A model generated the notes under the pieces. The model did not search any database, was not told the DNA's origin, and was given only the letters and a program-made list of their open reading frames with translations. DNA of 64,000 nt, taken from positions 124,001-188,000 of the forward strand of contig JAWKUB010000011.1 of the NCBI GenBank assembly GCA_041398745.1, given 5' to 3'. The DNA is from JACKHO01 sp041398745. GTDB taxonomy: Bacteria > Planctomycetota > Planctomycetia > Planctomycetales > Planctomycetaceae. This document shows positions 1 to 8,519 of the stretch, in pieces. Numbering within the stretch: position 1 is the first letter of the stretch; each line of letters starts with the position of its first letter. The position numbers and the translations under genes are program-made.

Positions 1-1
1 T

Positions 2-796
2 TCGCTCATGCTCGCTCTGTTCTGCGGAACGGCCTCGCTGCCGCACATTCTCATTCGCTACTACACGGTGAAAGATCAGGCAGCTGCGCGCAAGAGTACC
101 ATTGTCGGTATTGGGGCCATTGGCTTCTTCTACGTGCTCACGCTGTATCTCGGCTTGGGAGCCATGACCAGCGGTGCGATGGACGTCACAAGTACCAATA
201 TGTCGGCCCCGCTCCTTGCCAAGAGTATGAGTCCGCTGCTGTTTGCCATCATCTCAGCGATTGCATTTACGACCGTGCTGGGCACGGTGAGTGGCTTGAT
301 TCTGGCCGCAGCCGGAGCCGTGGTGCATGACATCATGAAGAACTACATGCACATCCAGCTGACCGATTCCGAGTCGGTCCGGGTCGCGAAAATTACCTCG
401 GTGGTGGTTGGAGCCGCTGCGATTGTCCTGGGCATTCTGTTCAAGGAACTGAATGTCGGCGCACTCGTCGGCTGGGCATTCAGTATTGCCGCCTCGGCCA
501 ACCTGCCGTCACTCATCATGCTGCTGTTCTGGAAGCGAACGACACGCGAAGGAATTATTTCCGGCGTGGTCGTCGGTATGGTGACCTCACTCGCATGGAT
601 TCTGCTTAGCGGTCCAACCCTGGACGGCGTGTTCGGATTCAAAGGCCACGCTGGTTATGTCCCCTTCAGCGAACCAGGAATTGTCACCATCCCGCTCGGA
701 TTCCTCACCGTCATTGGCGTGTCCTTGATGACACCACCGCATGTAGAGAAAGAAGTGGCTGCCGAAGGTGAGGTTCCGGCGACCGCTGAATCTTAG
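2..796 (+). CDS. Sodium:solute symporter (SSS family), C-terminal part
   Basis: The frame is open from the window edge, so the N-terminal half of the gene is missing. About 264 residues remain and hold several hydrophobic membrane segments. The CGTASLPHILIRYYTV stretch near the left edge matches the conserved core of the ActP/acetate-type branch of the sodium:solute symporter family, and the helices that follow fit that family. The known family role is Na+-coupled uptake of a small organic acid or similar solute across the inner membrane. The substrate cannot be read from this fragment. The stop TAG at 794-796 overlaps by two bases the stop of the convergent gene on the other strand, leaving no intergenic space and no terminator between them. 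Confidence 0.85.
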   Translation, partial: SLMLALFCGTASLPHILIRYYTVKDQAAARKSTIVGIGAIGFFYVLTLYLGLGAMTSGAMDVTSTNMSAPLLAKSMSPLLFAIISAIAFTTVLGTVSGLILAAAGAVVHDIMKNYMHIQLTDSESVRVAKITSVVVGAAAIVLGILFKELNVGALVGWAFSIAASANLPSLIMLLFWKRTTREGIISGVVVGMVTSLAWILLSGPTLDGVFGFKGHAGYVPFSEPGIVTIPLGFLTVIGVSLMTPPHVEKEVAAEGEVPATAES

Positions 797-2373
797 TGGT
801 TCAACAGGAATTCGCTGCTGTTGAGCAATGCCCAGAACAGGTCGGCAACGGCGGCTTTGGAGTCGCCGTCCGATCCGCCGCTTTGGATGTAGTCCACACA
901 GCGGTTTCGCTCGGCGTCGCTCGGCATGCGGCTTAGAGTTGAGAGGTAGAGGGCATCGACTCGTTCATTCACTTCGAGGAATGGCGAGTCAATAATGGCT
1001 GCGAGTGTGCGGGAATCGGTCAGGTCAGTCGCATTGTTGACGAAATTGCCGTTCATCAATGACAGGGCCTGAAGAATTGATGTGGCCCGGTCAATGGGCG
1101 AGTCGCTGTCATTGGTAAAGGTGCCGAGGAAATCCTGACGGGCCGTATCGTTGTTGAAGTTGACGGGTTGTTCAGGATCAAATGGCTGACGATAGCCGGT
1201 TGCCTGAGCGAGGCTGTCGAAGATTTGCTCGGGTGTCATCCCGCGAACCGCTGAGCGCGCGAACAGCGTGGGATTGCCCTGGGAGTCATCGGTCTGGCGG
1301 CTGGTCCGCTGGTATGTCTTCGAGTTCGTAATGGCCCGGGTGATGAACTTGAAGTCGTAATTGTGCGCGACAAATTCATCAGCGAGCAGTTGTAGCACTT
1401 GGGGATGGCTTGGCGGGTTCAGGTCGGAGAAGTCATCCATCGGTTCGACGAGGCCGAGTCCGAAGTGGTACGACCAAATGCGGTTGACCGCTGCCTTGGC
1501 GAAGTAGGGATTCTCCGTCGAGGTAATCCACTTGGCTAATTTGGTGCGGCTGCTGTCGTCGTCGTTCCAATTTGGTTCCTGACCGTCCAGGAATCGGGCG
1601 TTAACCGTCTTTTCCGAATCGGGGATTTGAATAGAACGTCCATTTCCTGGCGCGCCCGGCTGTGCGTCTGGACCAATACGGGGGAGTTCGTCGTAGAAGG
1701 CGGCCAGGCTCCAGAATTCCGGTTGCTTCCAGTGGTCGAAAGGATGGTCGTGGCACTGGGCACAGTCAATACGCACGCCGAGAAAGAGTCGCGACGTGGC
1801 GGCGGTTAATCTTTCCACTTTGAACTCTTTCGCCTGATAAAACGCTACCGGCGTGGGACGGTCGGGCTGAATGAACTGCTGCTGATTCTCGGGGTTGAGC
1901 GGCAGCGTCAGGATTTCTTCGGTGATTTCCGCGAAGTTCTTGTTCTCCGCAATGCGCGACCGCAGCCAGGCCTCGAAGCCGGGTAACTGGAAGCGAATTC
2001 CCTGGTCGGCATCGGCTTCAGGAATCATGGCGGCCCGCCACAAATTCGTATGATGAATGACAAACGTGGGCCGACTCAGCAGGTCCTCAATTGCATCGGC
2101 TCGCTTATTGGGGTTTTCATCTGCGAGGAAGTCACGGACTTCGGCAGCGCGGGGAATTCGTCCACACAAATCAAGGTGCAGGCGGCGAAAGAACTCGGCG
2201 TCGTCGGAAATTGGCGCAGGAGTGACTCCCTCAGCGTTCCATTTCTCTTCGATGAGTCGATCAATTTCCGCAGCGACCCGTGTGACATCGTCTGCTTCAT
2301 CAGCTCTCAGAATGGCCGTGAATAAATGAAGACCGAGCAACACGAATCCGAGCGACAACAACCGATTAGACAT
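793..2373 (-). CDS. Secreted DUF1549/DUF1553 protein with CxxCH motif
   Basis: A planctomycete-type exported protein of 526 residues. The start at 2373 begins a clear signal peptide (MSNRLLSLGFVLLGLHLF) and is preceded by AGGTG at ribosome-binding distance. The frame stays open to 2544, but that extension translates a dispersed palindromic repeat (MAQTFLSVNS) and should not be annotated. DUF1549 covers the N-terminal half and ends in a CAQCHDHPFDHWK motif that resembles a c-type haem site. DUF1553 follows (NPYFAKAAVNRIW to TYQRTSR). These proteins are abundant in Planctomycetes and often lie next to DUF1501 genes. None is present here. The biochemical role of the family is unproven, and haem attachment is only suggested by CxxCH. 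Confidence 0.9.
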   Translation of the reverse strand: MSNRLLSLGFVLLGLHLFTAILRADEADDVTRVAAEIDRLIEEKWNAEGVTPAPISDDAEFFRRLHLDLCGRIPRAAEVRDFLADENPNKRADAIEDLLSRPTFVIHHTNLWRAAMIPEADADQGIRFQLPGFEAWLRSRIAENKNFAEITEEILTLPLNPENQQQFIQPDRPTPVAFYQAKEFKVERLTAATSRLFLGVRIDCAQCHDHPFDHWKQPEFWSLAAFYDELPRIGPDAQPGAPGNGRSIQIPDSEKTVNARFLDGQEPNWNDDDSSRTKLAKWITSTENPYFAKAAVNRIWSYHFGLGLVEPMDDFSDLNPPSHPQVLQLLADEFVAHNYDFKFITRAITNSKTYQRTSRQTDDSQGNPTLFARSAVRGMTPEQIFDSLAQATGYRQPFDPEQPVNFNNDTARQDFLGTFTNDSDSPIDRATSILQALSLMNGNFVNNATDLTDSRTLAAIIDSPFLEVNERVDALYLSTLSRMPSDAERNRCVDYIQSGGSDGDSKAAVADLFWALLNSSEFLLNH

Positions 2374-2514
2374 AAACACACCTCGCATAAAATGACTCAT
2401 GCCTCCAGAATCGGAATTTGTAGTCATTTTGTCAATAGTGCGTCGCGGTGGCTCGAATGGTTGGCAATTGTTTTGGCACGGCAAAACGTCAGGTGAATTG
2501 CCTCTTGCGTGATC

Positions 2515-2548
2515 GGAATTCACAGACAGGAATGTCTGTGCCACCTGA
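2515..2548 (-). repeat. Dispersed palindrome family P, copy 1
   Basis: This holds CACAGACAGGAATGTCTGTG: 8-base arms around a 4-base loop, flanked by a conserved GTGGCA/TGCCAC edge and GAATTC. Seven related copies occur at 27091, 33256, 35996, 38911, 39889, 42664 and 47120, all between genes. Read on the minus strand it encodes the spurious peptide AQTFLSVN, which falsely lengthens the neighbouring gene. Confidence 0.85.
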
Positions 2549-2569
2549 GATTCTCCGGAAGATGAACCA

Positions 2570-3379
2570 TTACCAGTGCATGACGAATCCGCCGTCGACG
2601 TTGACTGTCTGGCCGGTGACGTTTTTACCGCGAGGTGAGGCGAGGAAGACGGTCATGCCGGCGATGTCATTCGCGTCCTGCCAGCGGCCCAGCGGGACAA
2701 TGCTTTTGATTTTCTGACCGGCCCACGTTTCGTACGTCATCTTTTCCCCCTCCGGCTGTCGGTCGGCCCAAGCCTGGTAGACGGAACGATTCAAGTCGGT
2801 CTGTACCATACCCGGGCAGAGGACGTTGACTCGTACGTTGTAGGGTGCGAAGTCTTTGGCGGCGCACTGTGCGAAATTGATGAGAGCTGCTTTGGCGGCG
2901 CTGTAGGGAGGATCGGTCTGTGAGCCGATTTGTCCCGCGACGGAACTGATGAACAACATGGTTCCCTCTGGCTCGTCACACAAAAATGGCTGCACGGCGT
3001 GTGCGGTGTTGACGGCGCCGATGAGGTTGACGTTAATCACACGCGGCCAGTCGTCGGGGGTCATGTTCCAGAAGGGGAAACCAAATTTGTTGGACCCACA
3101 TCCCGCCGCGTAGACGACATGCTGAACACCGCCAAAGGTCTCTTTGACGTTTTGAAACGCCTTCTGAACATCAGAGAATTGCGTGGCGTCAACATGCAGC
3201 CCGAGGGTTTCCACTGCATGTTGTTGCTGGATTGCCGTGGCAGCGTTGGTGACATCGGGATGAATGTCGAGCACGGCGACACGACAACCTTCGGCCGCGA
3301 ATGTCTCGGCAATGGCCCGGCCAATTCCGTTGGCACCACCCACGACAACGGCCACCTGATTTGTGAGTCCCAAATCCAT
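2570..3379 (-). CDS. Short-chain dehydrogenase/reductase (SDR)
   Basis: A classical SDR of 269 residues, the usual family length. The Rossmann nucleotide-binding motif GGANGIG lies at residues 14-20, the catalytic serine at about 145, and the YxxxK pair in YSAAK at Y159 and K163. The C-terminal region ends in the typical VTGQTVNVDGGF. It probably oxidises or reduces a hydroxyl or keto group with NAD(P)H in the cytoplasm. The substrate is unknown. The gene follows the thioesterase gene on the same strand after about 30 bases, so the two probably form an operon. A pairing with an acyl-CoA thioesterase hints at a 3-ketoacyl or polyketide-like substrate, but that is inference. Confidence 0.9.
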   Translation of the reverse strand: MDLGLTNQVAVVVGGANGIGRAIAETFAAEGCRVAVLDIHPDVTNAATAIQQQHAVETLGLHVDATQFSDVQKAFQNVKETFGGVQHVVYAAGCGSNKFGFPFWNMTPDDWPRVINVNLIGAVNTAHAVQPFLCDEPEGTMLFISSVAGQIGSQTDPPYSAAKAALINFAQCAAKDFAPYNVRVNVLCPGMVQTDLNRSVYQAWADRQPEGEKMTYETWAGQKIKSIVPLGRWQDANDIAGMTVFLASPRGKNVTGQTVNVDGGFVMHW

Positions 3380-3408
3380 GACTATGTACTTTCAGTAGAA
3401 GGATGCGG

Positions 3409-3834
3409 CTACGCAGATTCGGGACACTCGACAATGAGTTCGCGGTAGTTGGCGGGAATTTCAATCGAGGAAAGCGTGCCATTGGGACGGCAAATGCAGC
3501 AGGCGGTTTTCATCCGACCATGGGCGAGTCGTTTTTCGCCGACGAAGAATTCCATTCGAAGTGTCAACGACTTGAACCCCACGCGTTCGACGGTGACGTG
3601 GATGTCGAGCATATCGTTGTGATGCGCCGGCGCCTCGAAGTGGCAACTGGCGTTCACCCGCGGCCAGCCAATGTAGGTGCCATCATCCTGCTTCTCCATA
3701 ATGCTCAGGCCAAGCGAGCGAAAATACTCATGCTCCGCCTCCTCCATCCAGCGGTAGAAGTTCGCAAAGTGCACAATTCCGGCCATGTCCGTAGCCGCAA
3801 ACTCAACCCGCCGCTGAGCAACAAATGATGCCAT
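3409..3834 (-). CDS. Acyl-CoA thioesterase, 4HBT hot-dog family
   Basis: This 141-residue protein is of normal size for a single hot-dog domain thioesterase. The N-terminal block FAATDMAGIVHFANFYRWME carries the conserved Asp of the 4-hydroxybenzoyl-CoA thioesterase-like active site followed by the G(I/V)V(H/Y)x(A/G)xY pattern. It should hydrolyse an acyl-CoA thioester in the cytoplasm, with chain length and substrate undetermined. It is the first gene of a probable two-gene unit with the SDR downstream. Just upstream (3835-3990) lies the left boundary of a RAYT/REP element, so the promoter region of this pair is close to mobile DNA. Confidence 0.88.
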   Translation of the reverse strand: MASFVAQRRVEFAATDMAGIVHFANFYRWMEEAEHEYFRSLGLSIMEKQDDGTYIGWPRVNASCHFEAPAHHNDMLDIHVTVERVGFKSLTLRMEFFVGEKRLAHGRMKTACCICRPNGTLSSIEIPANYRELIVECPESA

Positions 3835-3935
3835 GAATCCTTACCTGCAAATGTCCAGAAAAACTGTTATGGGAGCGATGCTAGCGAGTTGTTGGGAATG
3901 GGCAAGGATGAGAGGAATGCAAGAGCAGTGAAGTT

Positions 3936-3969
3936 GTGGGGTGCCACTGCTGGCTCGTCCAGCAGTGCA
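3936..3969 (+). repeat. REP hairpin, family R1, left copy
   Basis: The stem is CACTGCTGG at 3945-3953 and CCAGCAGTG at 3959-3967, a perfect 9-base pair stem with a 5-base loop, preceded by GGGGTGC. It is the mirror image of the copy immediately after the RAYT gene. Confidence 0.8.
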
Positions 3970-3989
3970 GTGGGTGGTAGCATTTGAGA

Positions 3990-4583
3990 ATGATCGAATC
4001 GCACCGTAAACGGGTGAAGCATGTTCACGAAGCCGGGCACGTCCATGAGTTGACGTTCTCGTGCTATCGTCGAATGCAGTTGTTGACCAATAATGGTTGG
4101 CGAGAAATGCTAGCCGAGAGCATCAGTCGGGCAGTCGAGCGGCACCGTTATCGGCTCGTTGCCTTTGTGTTCATGCCGGAGCATGTCCACCTGCTGGTCT
4201 TTCCCGAGAGAGATGCCTCAACCATTTCGGCACTGCTGAAAGCCATCAAACGTCCGTACTCATTCCGAATCAAACAGATTCTCATTGAACACAAAAGTCC
4301 GTTGCTTGCTCGACTAACAATACAGCAACGTCCCGGAGTTATGACGTTTCGATATTGGCAGGAGGGACCCGGATACGACCGCAACATTACCGAACCTGGA
4401 ACACTAAGGGCCGCCATCGACTACATTCACAACAATCCCGTCGAACGCAACTTGTGCCAACGAGCCATCGATTGGACCTGGTCGAGCGCCCGACAATTCC
4501 TCGCTCCCGAGTCTCCCATTGATTCAAGACTTCCGCAATTGCATCGCCTCCCGCCAGACTGGAGCATTCGTGAGCCCAACTAG
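3990..4583 (+). CDS. REP-associated tyrosine transposase (RAYT, Y1_Tnp)
   Basis: A single-domain HUH endonuclease of 197 residues, the normal RAYT length. HELTFSCYRR lies near the N-terminus, the metal-binding HUH motif HVH at 65-67 inside FVFMPEHVHLLV, and the catalytic tyrosine at about Y145 in AAIDYIHNNPVERNL. The family cleaves single-stranded REP DNA through a 5'-phosphotyrosine link and is thought to spread REP sequences. A TTG lies two codons upstream, but ATG at 3990 is preferred. The gene looks intact and lies between inverted copies of REP family R1, the closest about five bases after its stop. Remnants of two other RAYTs lie at 38.7 and 39.7 kb. Confidence 0.92.
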   Translation: MIESHRKRVKHVHEAGHVHELTFSCYRRMQLLTNNGWREMLAESISRAVERHRYRLVAFVFMPEHVHLLVFPERDASTISALLKAIKRPYSFRIKQILIEHKSPLLARLTIQQRPGVMTFRYWQEGPGYDRNITEPGTLRAAIDYIHNNPVERNLCQRAIDWTWSSARQFLAPESPIDSRLPQLHRLPPDWSIREPN

Positions 4584-4587
4584 ACAT

Positions 4588-4645
4588 CGCACTGCTGGAC
4601 AAGCCAGCAGTGGCACCCCCCGTTCGACCTTTAGCAGTGCCACGC
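4588..4645 (-). repeat. REP hairpin, family R1, right copy with tail
   Basis: CACTGCTGG at 4590-4598 pairs with CCAGCAGTG at 4604-4612, followed by GCACCCCCCGTTCGACC and AGCAGTGCCACG. It is inverted relative to the copy at 3936. A degenerate relative with the same CCCCGTTCGAC tail lies at 5403-5467. Confidence 0.8.
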
Positions 4646-4711
4646 GCCGAGTTGTTGGGAATGGGCAAGGATGACGCTTGAACGTATGCTTTATACAAGA
4701 CATTCCTCACG

Positions 4712-5371
4712 TTGATTCGGAGTGCCCGACTAGTGAAGTACAAATTCGACCAAGCTGTCCATTTTGCCGTACGCTGCGGCAGCGTGTTACTTGTGCTGTT
4801 GGCTTCGCAGGGCTGCTACCACCGGAGCGCGTCGGAGAACGCTGGGTGCGACCTCTGCTTCGAAATTAAAAGACGCTCTGATGAAGGCGAGCAAGACGAG
4901 CCTTTGTCAGTCCGAGAGGAAATGCTGGTACAATGCAACAAAGGAATGTGGGGACACTCACATCCATTGGATGCCGCTGTCACGCTACAAGATGTCGAAG
5001 CTGTCCGATCTCTTTTGGCAGCAGGAGTGACGCCTGATGACTATGAAGGCAACGGCACGTCCCCACTGTGCAGGGCGACTAGCATGTGGGCATTGCTGGA
5101 ACCTAACGGGAAGAACAAGGGGATTGATGAAATCGTAGAGATGCTAATTGCCGCCGGAGCCGATGTGAATCGTCGCGACGAGGCCGAGCACTGCACATCA
5201 CTTCACTATGCGGTTAGGTACGGTCACCTTCCCTCCACACAGTTCCTGCTCGAACACGGCGCTTCGCCACGCCAAAAATATCCGGATGGGACAACGGTTG
5301 TAGAGTATTGCGAGAAACACCAATGGACTGAAATGGTGGAGCTCATTCGCGAGTATCTGAACGAAGAGTAA
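4712..5371 (+). CDS. Ankyrin-repeat protein with N-terminal signal/anchor
   Basis: This protein has up to 219 residues. The first codon of the frame is TTG at 4712. The true start is uncertain. The N-terminal part contains one hydrophobic segment ending in a cysteine (VLLVLLASQGC), so it may be a lipoprotein or a membrane-anchored protein, although the lipobox is not canonical. The rest carries at least three ankyrin-type repeats (PLDAAVTLQDVEAVRSLLAA, VEMLIAAGADVNRRD, SLHYAVRYGHLPSTQFLLEH). Ankyrin repeats mediate protein-protein contacts. No enzymatic domain is seen. It lies just right of the RAYT unit, and a second, broken ankyrin gene lies at 36-38 kb. The two are not obvious copies of each other. 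Confidence 0.75.
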   Translation: MIRSARLVKYKFDQAVHFAVRCGSVLLVLLASQGCYHRSASENAGCDLCFEIKRRSDEGEQDEPLSVREEMLVQCNKGMWGHSHPLDAAVTLQDVEAVRSLLAAGVTPDDYEGNGTSPLCRATSMWALLEPNGKNKGIDEIVEMLIAAGADVNRRDEAEHCTSLHYAVRYGHLPSTQFLLEHGASPRQKYPDGTTVVEYCEKHQWTEMVELIREYLNEE

Positions 5372-5402
5372 TCTGTCGTCGTGTCAAATTCCGTCTCACT
5401 TT

Positions 5403-5467
5403 TTGCACTACTGGGCAAGCAAGTCGTGGTACCCACCCCCGTTCGACGTTCAGCAGTGCCAGTCGCG
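5403..5467 (-). repeat. Degenerate REP copy, family R1
   Basis: GCACTACTGGGCAAGCAAGT, then ACCCACCCCCGTTCGACG and AGCAGTGCCAGTCGCG, matches the order of blocks at 4588-4645 with several mismatches. It lies between the convergent ankyrin and MBL-fold genes. Confidence 0.65.
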
Positions 5468-5537
5468 CACGCGTTTTACTGGCCACTCGTCGATACAAAT
5501 TGGCAATCTCGGCTGGTTTAAGATTGGCCCGCAGGCA

Positions 5538-6263
5538 TCAGGCGTTGTCAAAATTCTCTTTCAGGACTCCAGCCAGGTCGGTGAGAAGTTGATCGCATTG
5601 GCCGGCGTATGATGAACCGTGCATGACCGCGAGGGTTTCAGGCTGGAGGTCAGCGAGAGAGCGCAGGACGCCTTCGGTTTGGCTTGTGTACGGCATGTAA
5701 CCCGCCAGTGGACCCTGTTGCATTTGTTGCATGGCGGTGGTTGTGCGTCCAATCAGGTCGGCGGTTGTGACTGCGTCGACGTTGCCGAATTGGTGGAACA
5801 GGTCGGAGCAGAACAGTGTTTTGCGAGTTTCTTCAAACAGGACGCCCGCATCCCAGCCATGTGGGATGTGCGGTGATCGGTGAAAGCGGTAACGGTATTT
5901 ACCGGTTTCCAGAATGTCGTCGTCTGTCATGCCACGGGCGGGACGAATCGCGAAGTCATCGACGCTGACGAGCTTCCCGACCAGTGTGCAAACGGGTTCG
6001 GCATCGGGAGCGAGTTGAAGCCAGTCGTTCAGCGCGCCGCACTCATCCGATTCAAAATGGCTCCAGGCAATGTGCCGGAGGGTCGTCGGGTCGATGAGTT
6101 GGGCGACAGCTTCCTGCAGTGGGGGGAACATTGCTTTCAATCCAGTATGGAACAGCAATGGTTCGTCATCTCGCACGAGGAAGTGATTGAATTGCATGTC
6201 GAACTGAGGAGCGTAAATCGAAAGCCGGAAAACGTCGGGAGCAATTTCTGTAATCGTCGTCAT
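5538..6263 (-). CDS. MBL-fold metalloprotein related to diiron ODP/FprA-type
   Basis: A 241-residue protein from the start at 6263 (MTTITEIAPDVFRL). The open frame reaches 6359 but the extra N-terminus looks non-coding. The fold is that of the metallo-beta-lactamase domain of flavodiiron-like proteins: HFESDECGALN is an HxExD metal motif, with the usual following His replaced by Glu, and PHIPHGWDAG and FCSDLF supply later ligands, ending with AVMHGSSY. No flavodoxin domain is attached, so electrons for any redox role would have to come from elsewhere. Oxygen sensing or a hydrolytic role are possibilities. The gene is co-directional with the DinB-like gene 170 bases upstream. Confidence 0.8.
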   Translation of the reverse strand: MTTITEIAPDVFRLSIYAPQFDMQFNHFLVRDDEPLLFHTGLKAMFPPLQEAVAQLIDPTTLRHIAWSHFESDECGALNDWLQLAPDAEPVCTLVGKLVSVDDFAIRPARGMTDDDILETGKYRYRFHRSPHIPHGWDAGVLFEETRKTLFCSDLFHQFGNVDAVTTADLIGRTTTAMQQMQQGPLAGYMPYTSQTEGVLRSLADLQPETLAVMHGSSYAGQCDQLLTDLAGVLKENFDNA

Positions 6264-6433
6264 GGGATGAGATTCCGCTGAAAGGTTTTGAAACGACAGA
6301 AAGAATTGCGGCGTGATTTCGCCTGTTTCAATCGAACTTCCAAAGCGAAGTTCGCACATGCATCATGACAGTGAGAAAAGTTAGCGGGAAGGGCAACTGG
6401 CAATTGTTGACTGTGTCAACTGCTTCGCATCGT

Positions 6434-6904
6434 TCAGCCATTGAGCAGTTGCAGTTTCTCTTCGATGAATGCAACGTGGTGTGGAATATGGTTGGTGATG
6501 CGTTGCAAGAGTGTCTGTAGTGTCGTGGCCCCATCAGTGGAATGATTCCCGGTACGCTGAAAGGTGTCGACGCTGCATGACTTCAGAATGGGGACGAGGT
6601 GGTTACGTAGTGCCTCAATGAGATTGAGTTCTGCCGCCAGTGTTCGATGTGGCCCAATCAACGCGGGGACATGCACATTGGGGTCAAGGTCAAAGAACGT
6701 GGGATTTGCTTCCGCGATGACACGTTTCATGCGGTCCGCATAAACAATCTCTGCGTCCGCCAAATGGCAAACCACTTCCCGAATGGACCATTGCCCCTCG
6801 ACAGGACGGGCGTCAATGTCGACCTGGGAGGCGGTTTGCAAAGCATCACGCAGCAATTGTGCTCCGGACGCATAGGCGTCGATGAGTGCAGGTATTTCAG
6901 TCAT
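6434..6904 (-). CDS. DinB-like four-helix bundle protein
   Basis: This 156-residue protein starts at MTEIPALIDAY. It shows the DinB/YfiT-like pattern: a helical bundle with WSIREVVCHLADAE around residues 40-53, providing the first metal-binding His, and NHIPHHVAFIEEKL near the C-terminus providing further histidines. Members bind a divalent metal and some act as thiol-dependent S-transferases in bacterial detoxification. Exact substrate and cofactor are not visible here. The frame is open upstream to 6967, but the extension has no family similarity that I recognise. It lies upstream of the MBL-fold gene on the same strand and the two could share a transcript. Confidence 0.82.
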   Translation of the reverse strand: MTEIPALIDAYASGAQLLRDALQTASQVDIDARPVEGQWSIREVVCHLADAEIVYADRMKRVIAEANPTFFDLDPNVHVPALIGPHRTLAAELNLIEALRNHLVPILKSCSVDTFQRTGNHSTDGATTLQTLLQRITNHIPHHVAFIEEKLQLLNG

Positions 6905-7028
6905 GGTGAGTACTTGTTCGGAGGTGGCGGCACCCGCAGTTGGAATTTGAGCTTTGGTGAAGAGCAATTTCGCATTCAGTGCTGCTCAGATTCTGCGTGA
7001 CCCAGAATTCAATGTATAGGCCGATGCC

Positions 7029-7076
7029 AAAAACAAAACCGGCGTCGTATGTCCTGTAAGGGACTCACAACGCCGG
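7029..7076 (-). terminator. Rho-independent terminator of the TPR gene
   Basis: On the minus strand a stem starting CCGGCGTTGTGAGTCC pairs with GGACATACGACGCCGG around the loop CTTACAG and is followed by TTTTGTTTTT. It lies about 30 bases after the stop of the TPR gene. Confidence 0.85.
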
Positions 7077-7103
7077 CTGTTGGTTCGGTGCTCAGGCTGT
7101 CCG

Positions 7104-8519
7104 TTAGTTAGCAGCTGAGGCGGTTTTCAGGGCCAGTTGGGCTCCGCGGAAGGCGGAGAGGCGGGCCTGGGTGGTGCGTTGCAGGGCACGCTCGAAGTAG
7201 CCGCGGGCTTCCGCTGGGCGGTTGCGGCGGGTCATTTCGAGTCCCATGAAGTAGTAGCCTTCACAAATTTGTGCTTCGCGGGCCTGGGGGTCCGTTGGGT
7301 GAATGGCGGCCAGCAGGCCGGCTTCATCGATCCGACCACCCTGGTACAGGATGAGCGAGTCGACCCAGTCGCGTTTGTTCTCTTCGCGGGTCAATGTTTC
7401 TCGGTACAGTTCCTGTGTAATCGATCCGCTGCGGACTTCGGCGGCGAGTCGCCAGGGCAACAGGAAGCGGGCACTGGAATCGATTTCCATTGCTTTAGCG
7501 AATGATCCGTTGGCTCCGGCGTAGTCACCAGCGAAGAACTGAGCAAAGCCAAGTTCGGTGTATGGTGTGGCACTGGTGGGAGCGAGTTGGACAACCTGAC
7601 GGTAATCCATAATCCCTTCCGCGGTACGACCCAGGTTCAGGCGGCAGTTGCCACGCAATCCCAGGGCACCGGTGTGTTTTTCATCAATGAGGAGTGCCTG
7701 GTTCAGAGCCTGCTCTGCGGTGGCATAGTCGCCATTCGCGATGAGACAGAATCCGCGATTGACGTGAGCTTCGGTGAACTTGGGATCGAGTTGAGCAGCG
7801 ACAGTGAAGTCTGAGAGTGCCTGCTGTGCCTGATTGTTGTTCAGCAGAAACATGCCCCGGTTGTTGTAGGCCACGGCATCTTGTGGGAAGACGGTAATGA
7901 CCTGTGAGTAAGCAGCGAGACCTTCAGCAGGAGTTTTCGTCGAGGCGGTAATATCGGCCTGAAGCATGTAAGCGGCGGCATGCTTGGGGCTGAGTTGGAT
8001 GGCCTGACGTAAGTCAGCTTCGGCAGCCGGGTAGTTCTTCAGCTGAACCTCAGCGTTCGCCCGCTGATACAACAGGTTGGCGCGTTCTTCGTCGGCGAGG
8101 TCCTCGCGTTCGAGAACGGAGTCAGCAACCTGACGTGCGGTTTGGGCATGGTTCACTTTCCCTTCCATACCGGTCAGGTAGCTCATCCCGAAAATGTACG
8201 GGAGGTAGTAGTCTGGGAGGCCGGTTCCTTCGTGGCGAATGGCTTCGCGGGCGTCTGCGATGCCGAGTCGGACCGCATCGGGGTTGCCTGTGGAGACGCC
8301 CAGCTCAATGCGGGCACTGCCACGCAGGTAGAGGGCCACATGGTCCTCGGGTGCCTCGGCAAGGACGGCGTCGGCGAATTCGACGGTACGCATGTACTGC
8401 CGCGCTTGATAGGCTTCGTCAGCCTTCTGGCGGTTTGCTTCGACTGTTGGTGACTGGCCAAAACTGACCGAGCCCACCAGCGCTATGGCGCTAAAAACGA
8501 GAATTCCGTGCCGCAACAT
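7104..8519 (-). CDS. Exported TPR-repeat protein
   Basis: A 471-residue protein with a signal peptide (MLRHGILVFSAIALVGSVSFGQ) followed by roughly ten tetratricopeptide repeats, for example AAAYMLQADI, AVAYNNRGMFLLNNNQAQQAL and TEAHVNRGFCLIANGDYATAEQAL. The start at 8519 is set by a GGGGGAG ribosome-binding site six bases upstream and by the signal peptide. The frame is open to 8693 but that part is the promoter region shared with the divergent flippase gene. TPR arrays are scaffolds for protein complexes, and export suggests a periplasmic role. No catalytic domain is seen. A strong terminator follows the gene. Confidence 0.85.
   Translation of the reverse strand: MLRHGILVFSAIALVGSVSFGQSPTVEANRQKADEAYQARQYMRTVEFADAVLAEAPEDHVALYLRGSARIELGVSTGNPDAVRLGIADAREAIRHEGTGLPDYYLPYIFGMSYLTGMEGKVNHAQTARQVADSVLEREDLADEERANLLYQRANAEVQLKNYPAAEADLRQAIQLSPKHAAAYMLQADITASTKTPAEGLAAYSQVITVFPQDAVAYNNRGMFLLNNNQAQQALSDFTVAAQLDPKFTEAHVNRGFCLIANGDYATAEQALNQALLIDEKHTGALGLRGNCRLNLGRTAEGIMDYRQVVQLAPTSATPYTELGFAQFFAGDYAGANGSFAKAMEIDSSARFLLPWRLAAEVRSGSITQELYRETLTREENKRDWVDSLILYQGGRIDEAGLLAAIHPTDPQAREAQICEGYYFMGLEMTRRNRPAEARGYFERALQRTTQARLSAFRGAQLALKTASAAN

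Larger units (their letters stand above)
3885..4674 (+). mobile_element. RAYT/REP unit bounded by 27-bp direct repeats
   Basis: The unit contains a RAYT gene between two REP hairpins in inverted orientation (3936-3969 and 4588-4620). The identical 27-base sequence beginning CGAGTTGTTGGGAATGGGCA lies at 3885-3911 and 4648-4674, outside both hairpins. RAYT genes flanked by inverted REPs are a known arrangement. Long direct repeats around them are not typical and may record how this unit arrived or was duplicated. Confidence 0.75.
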
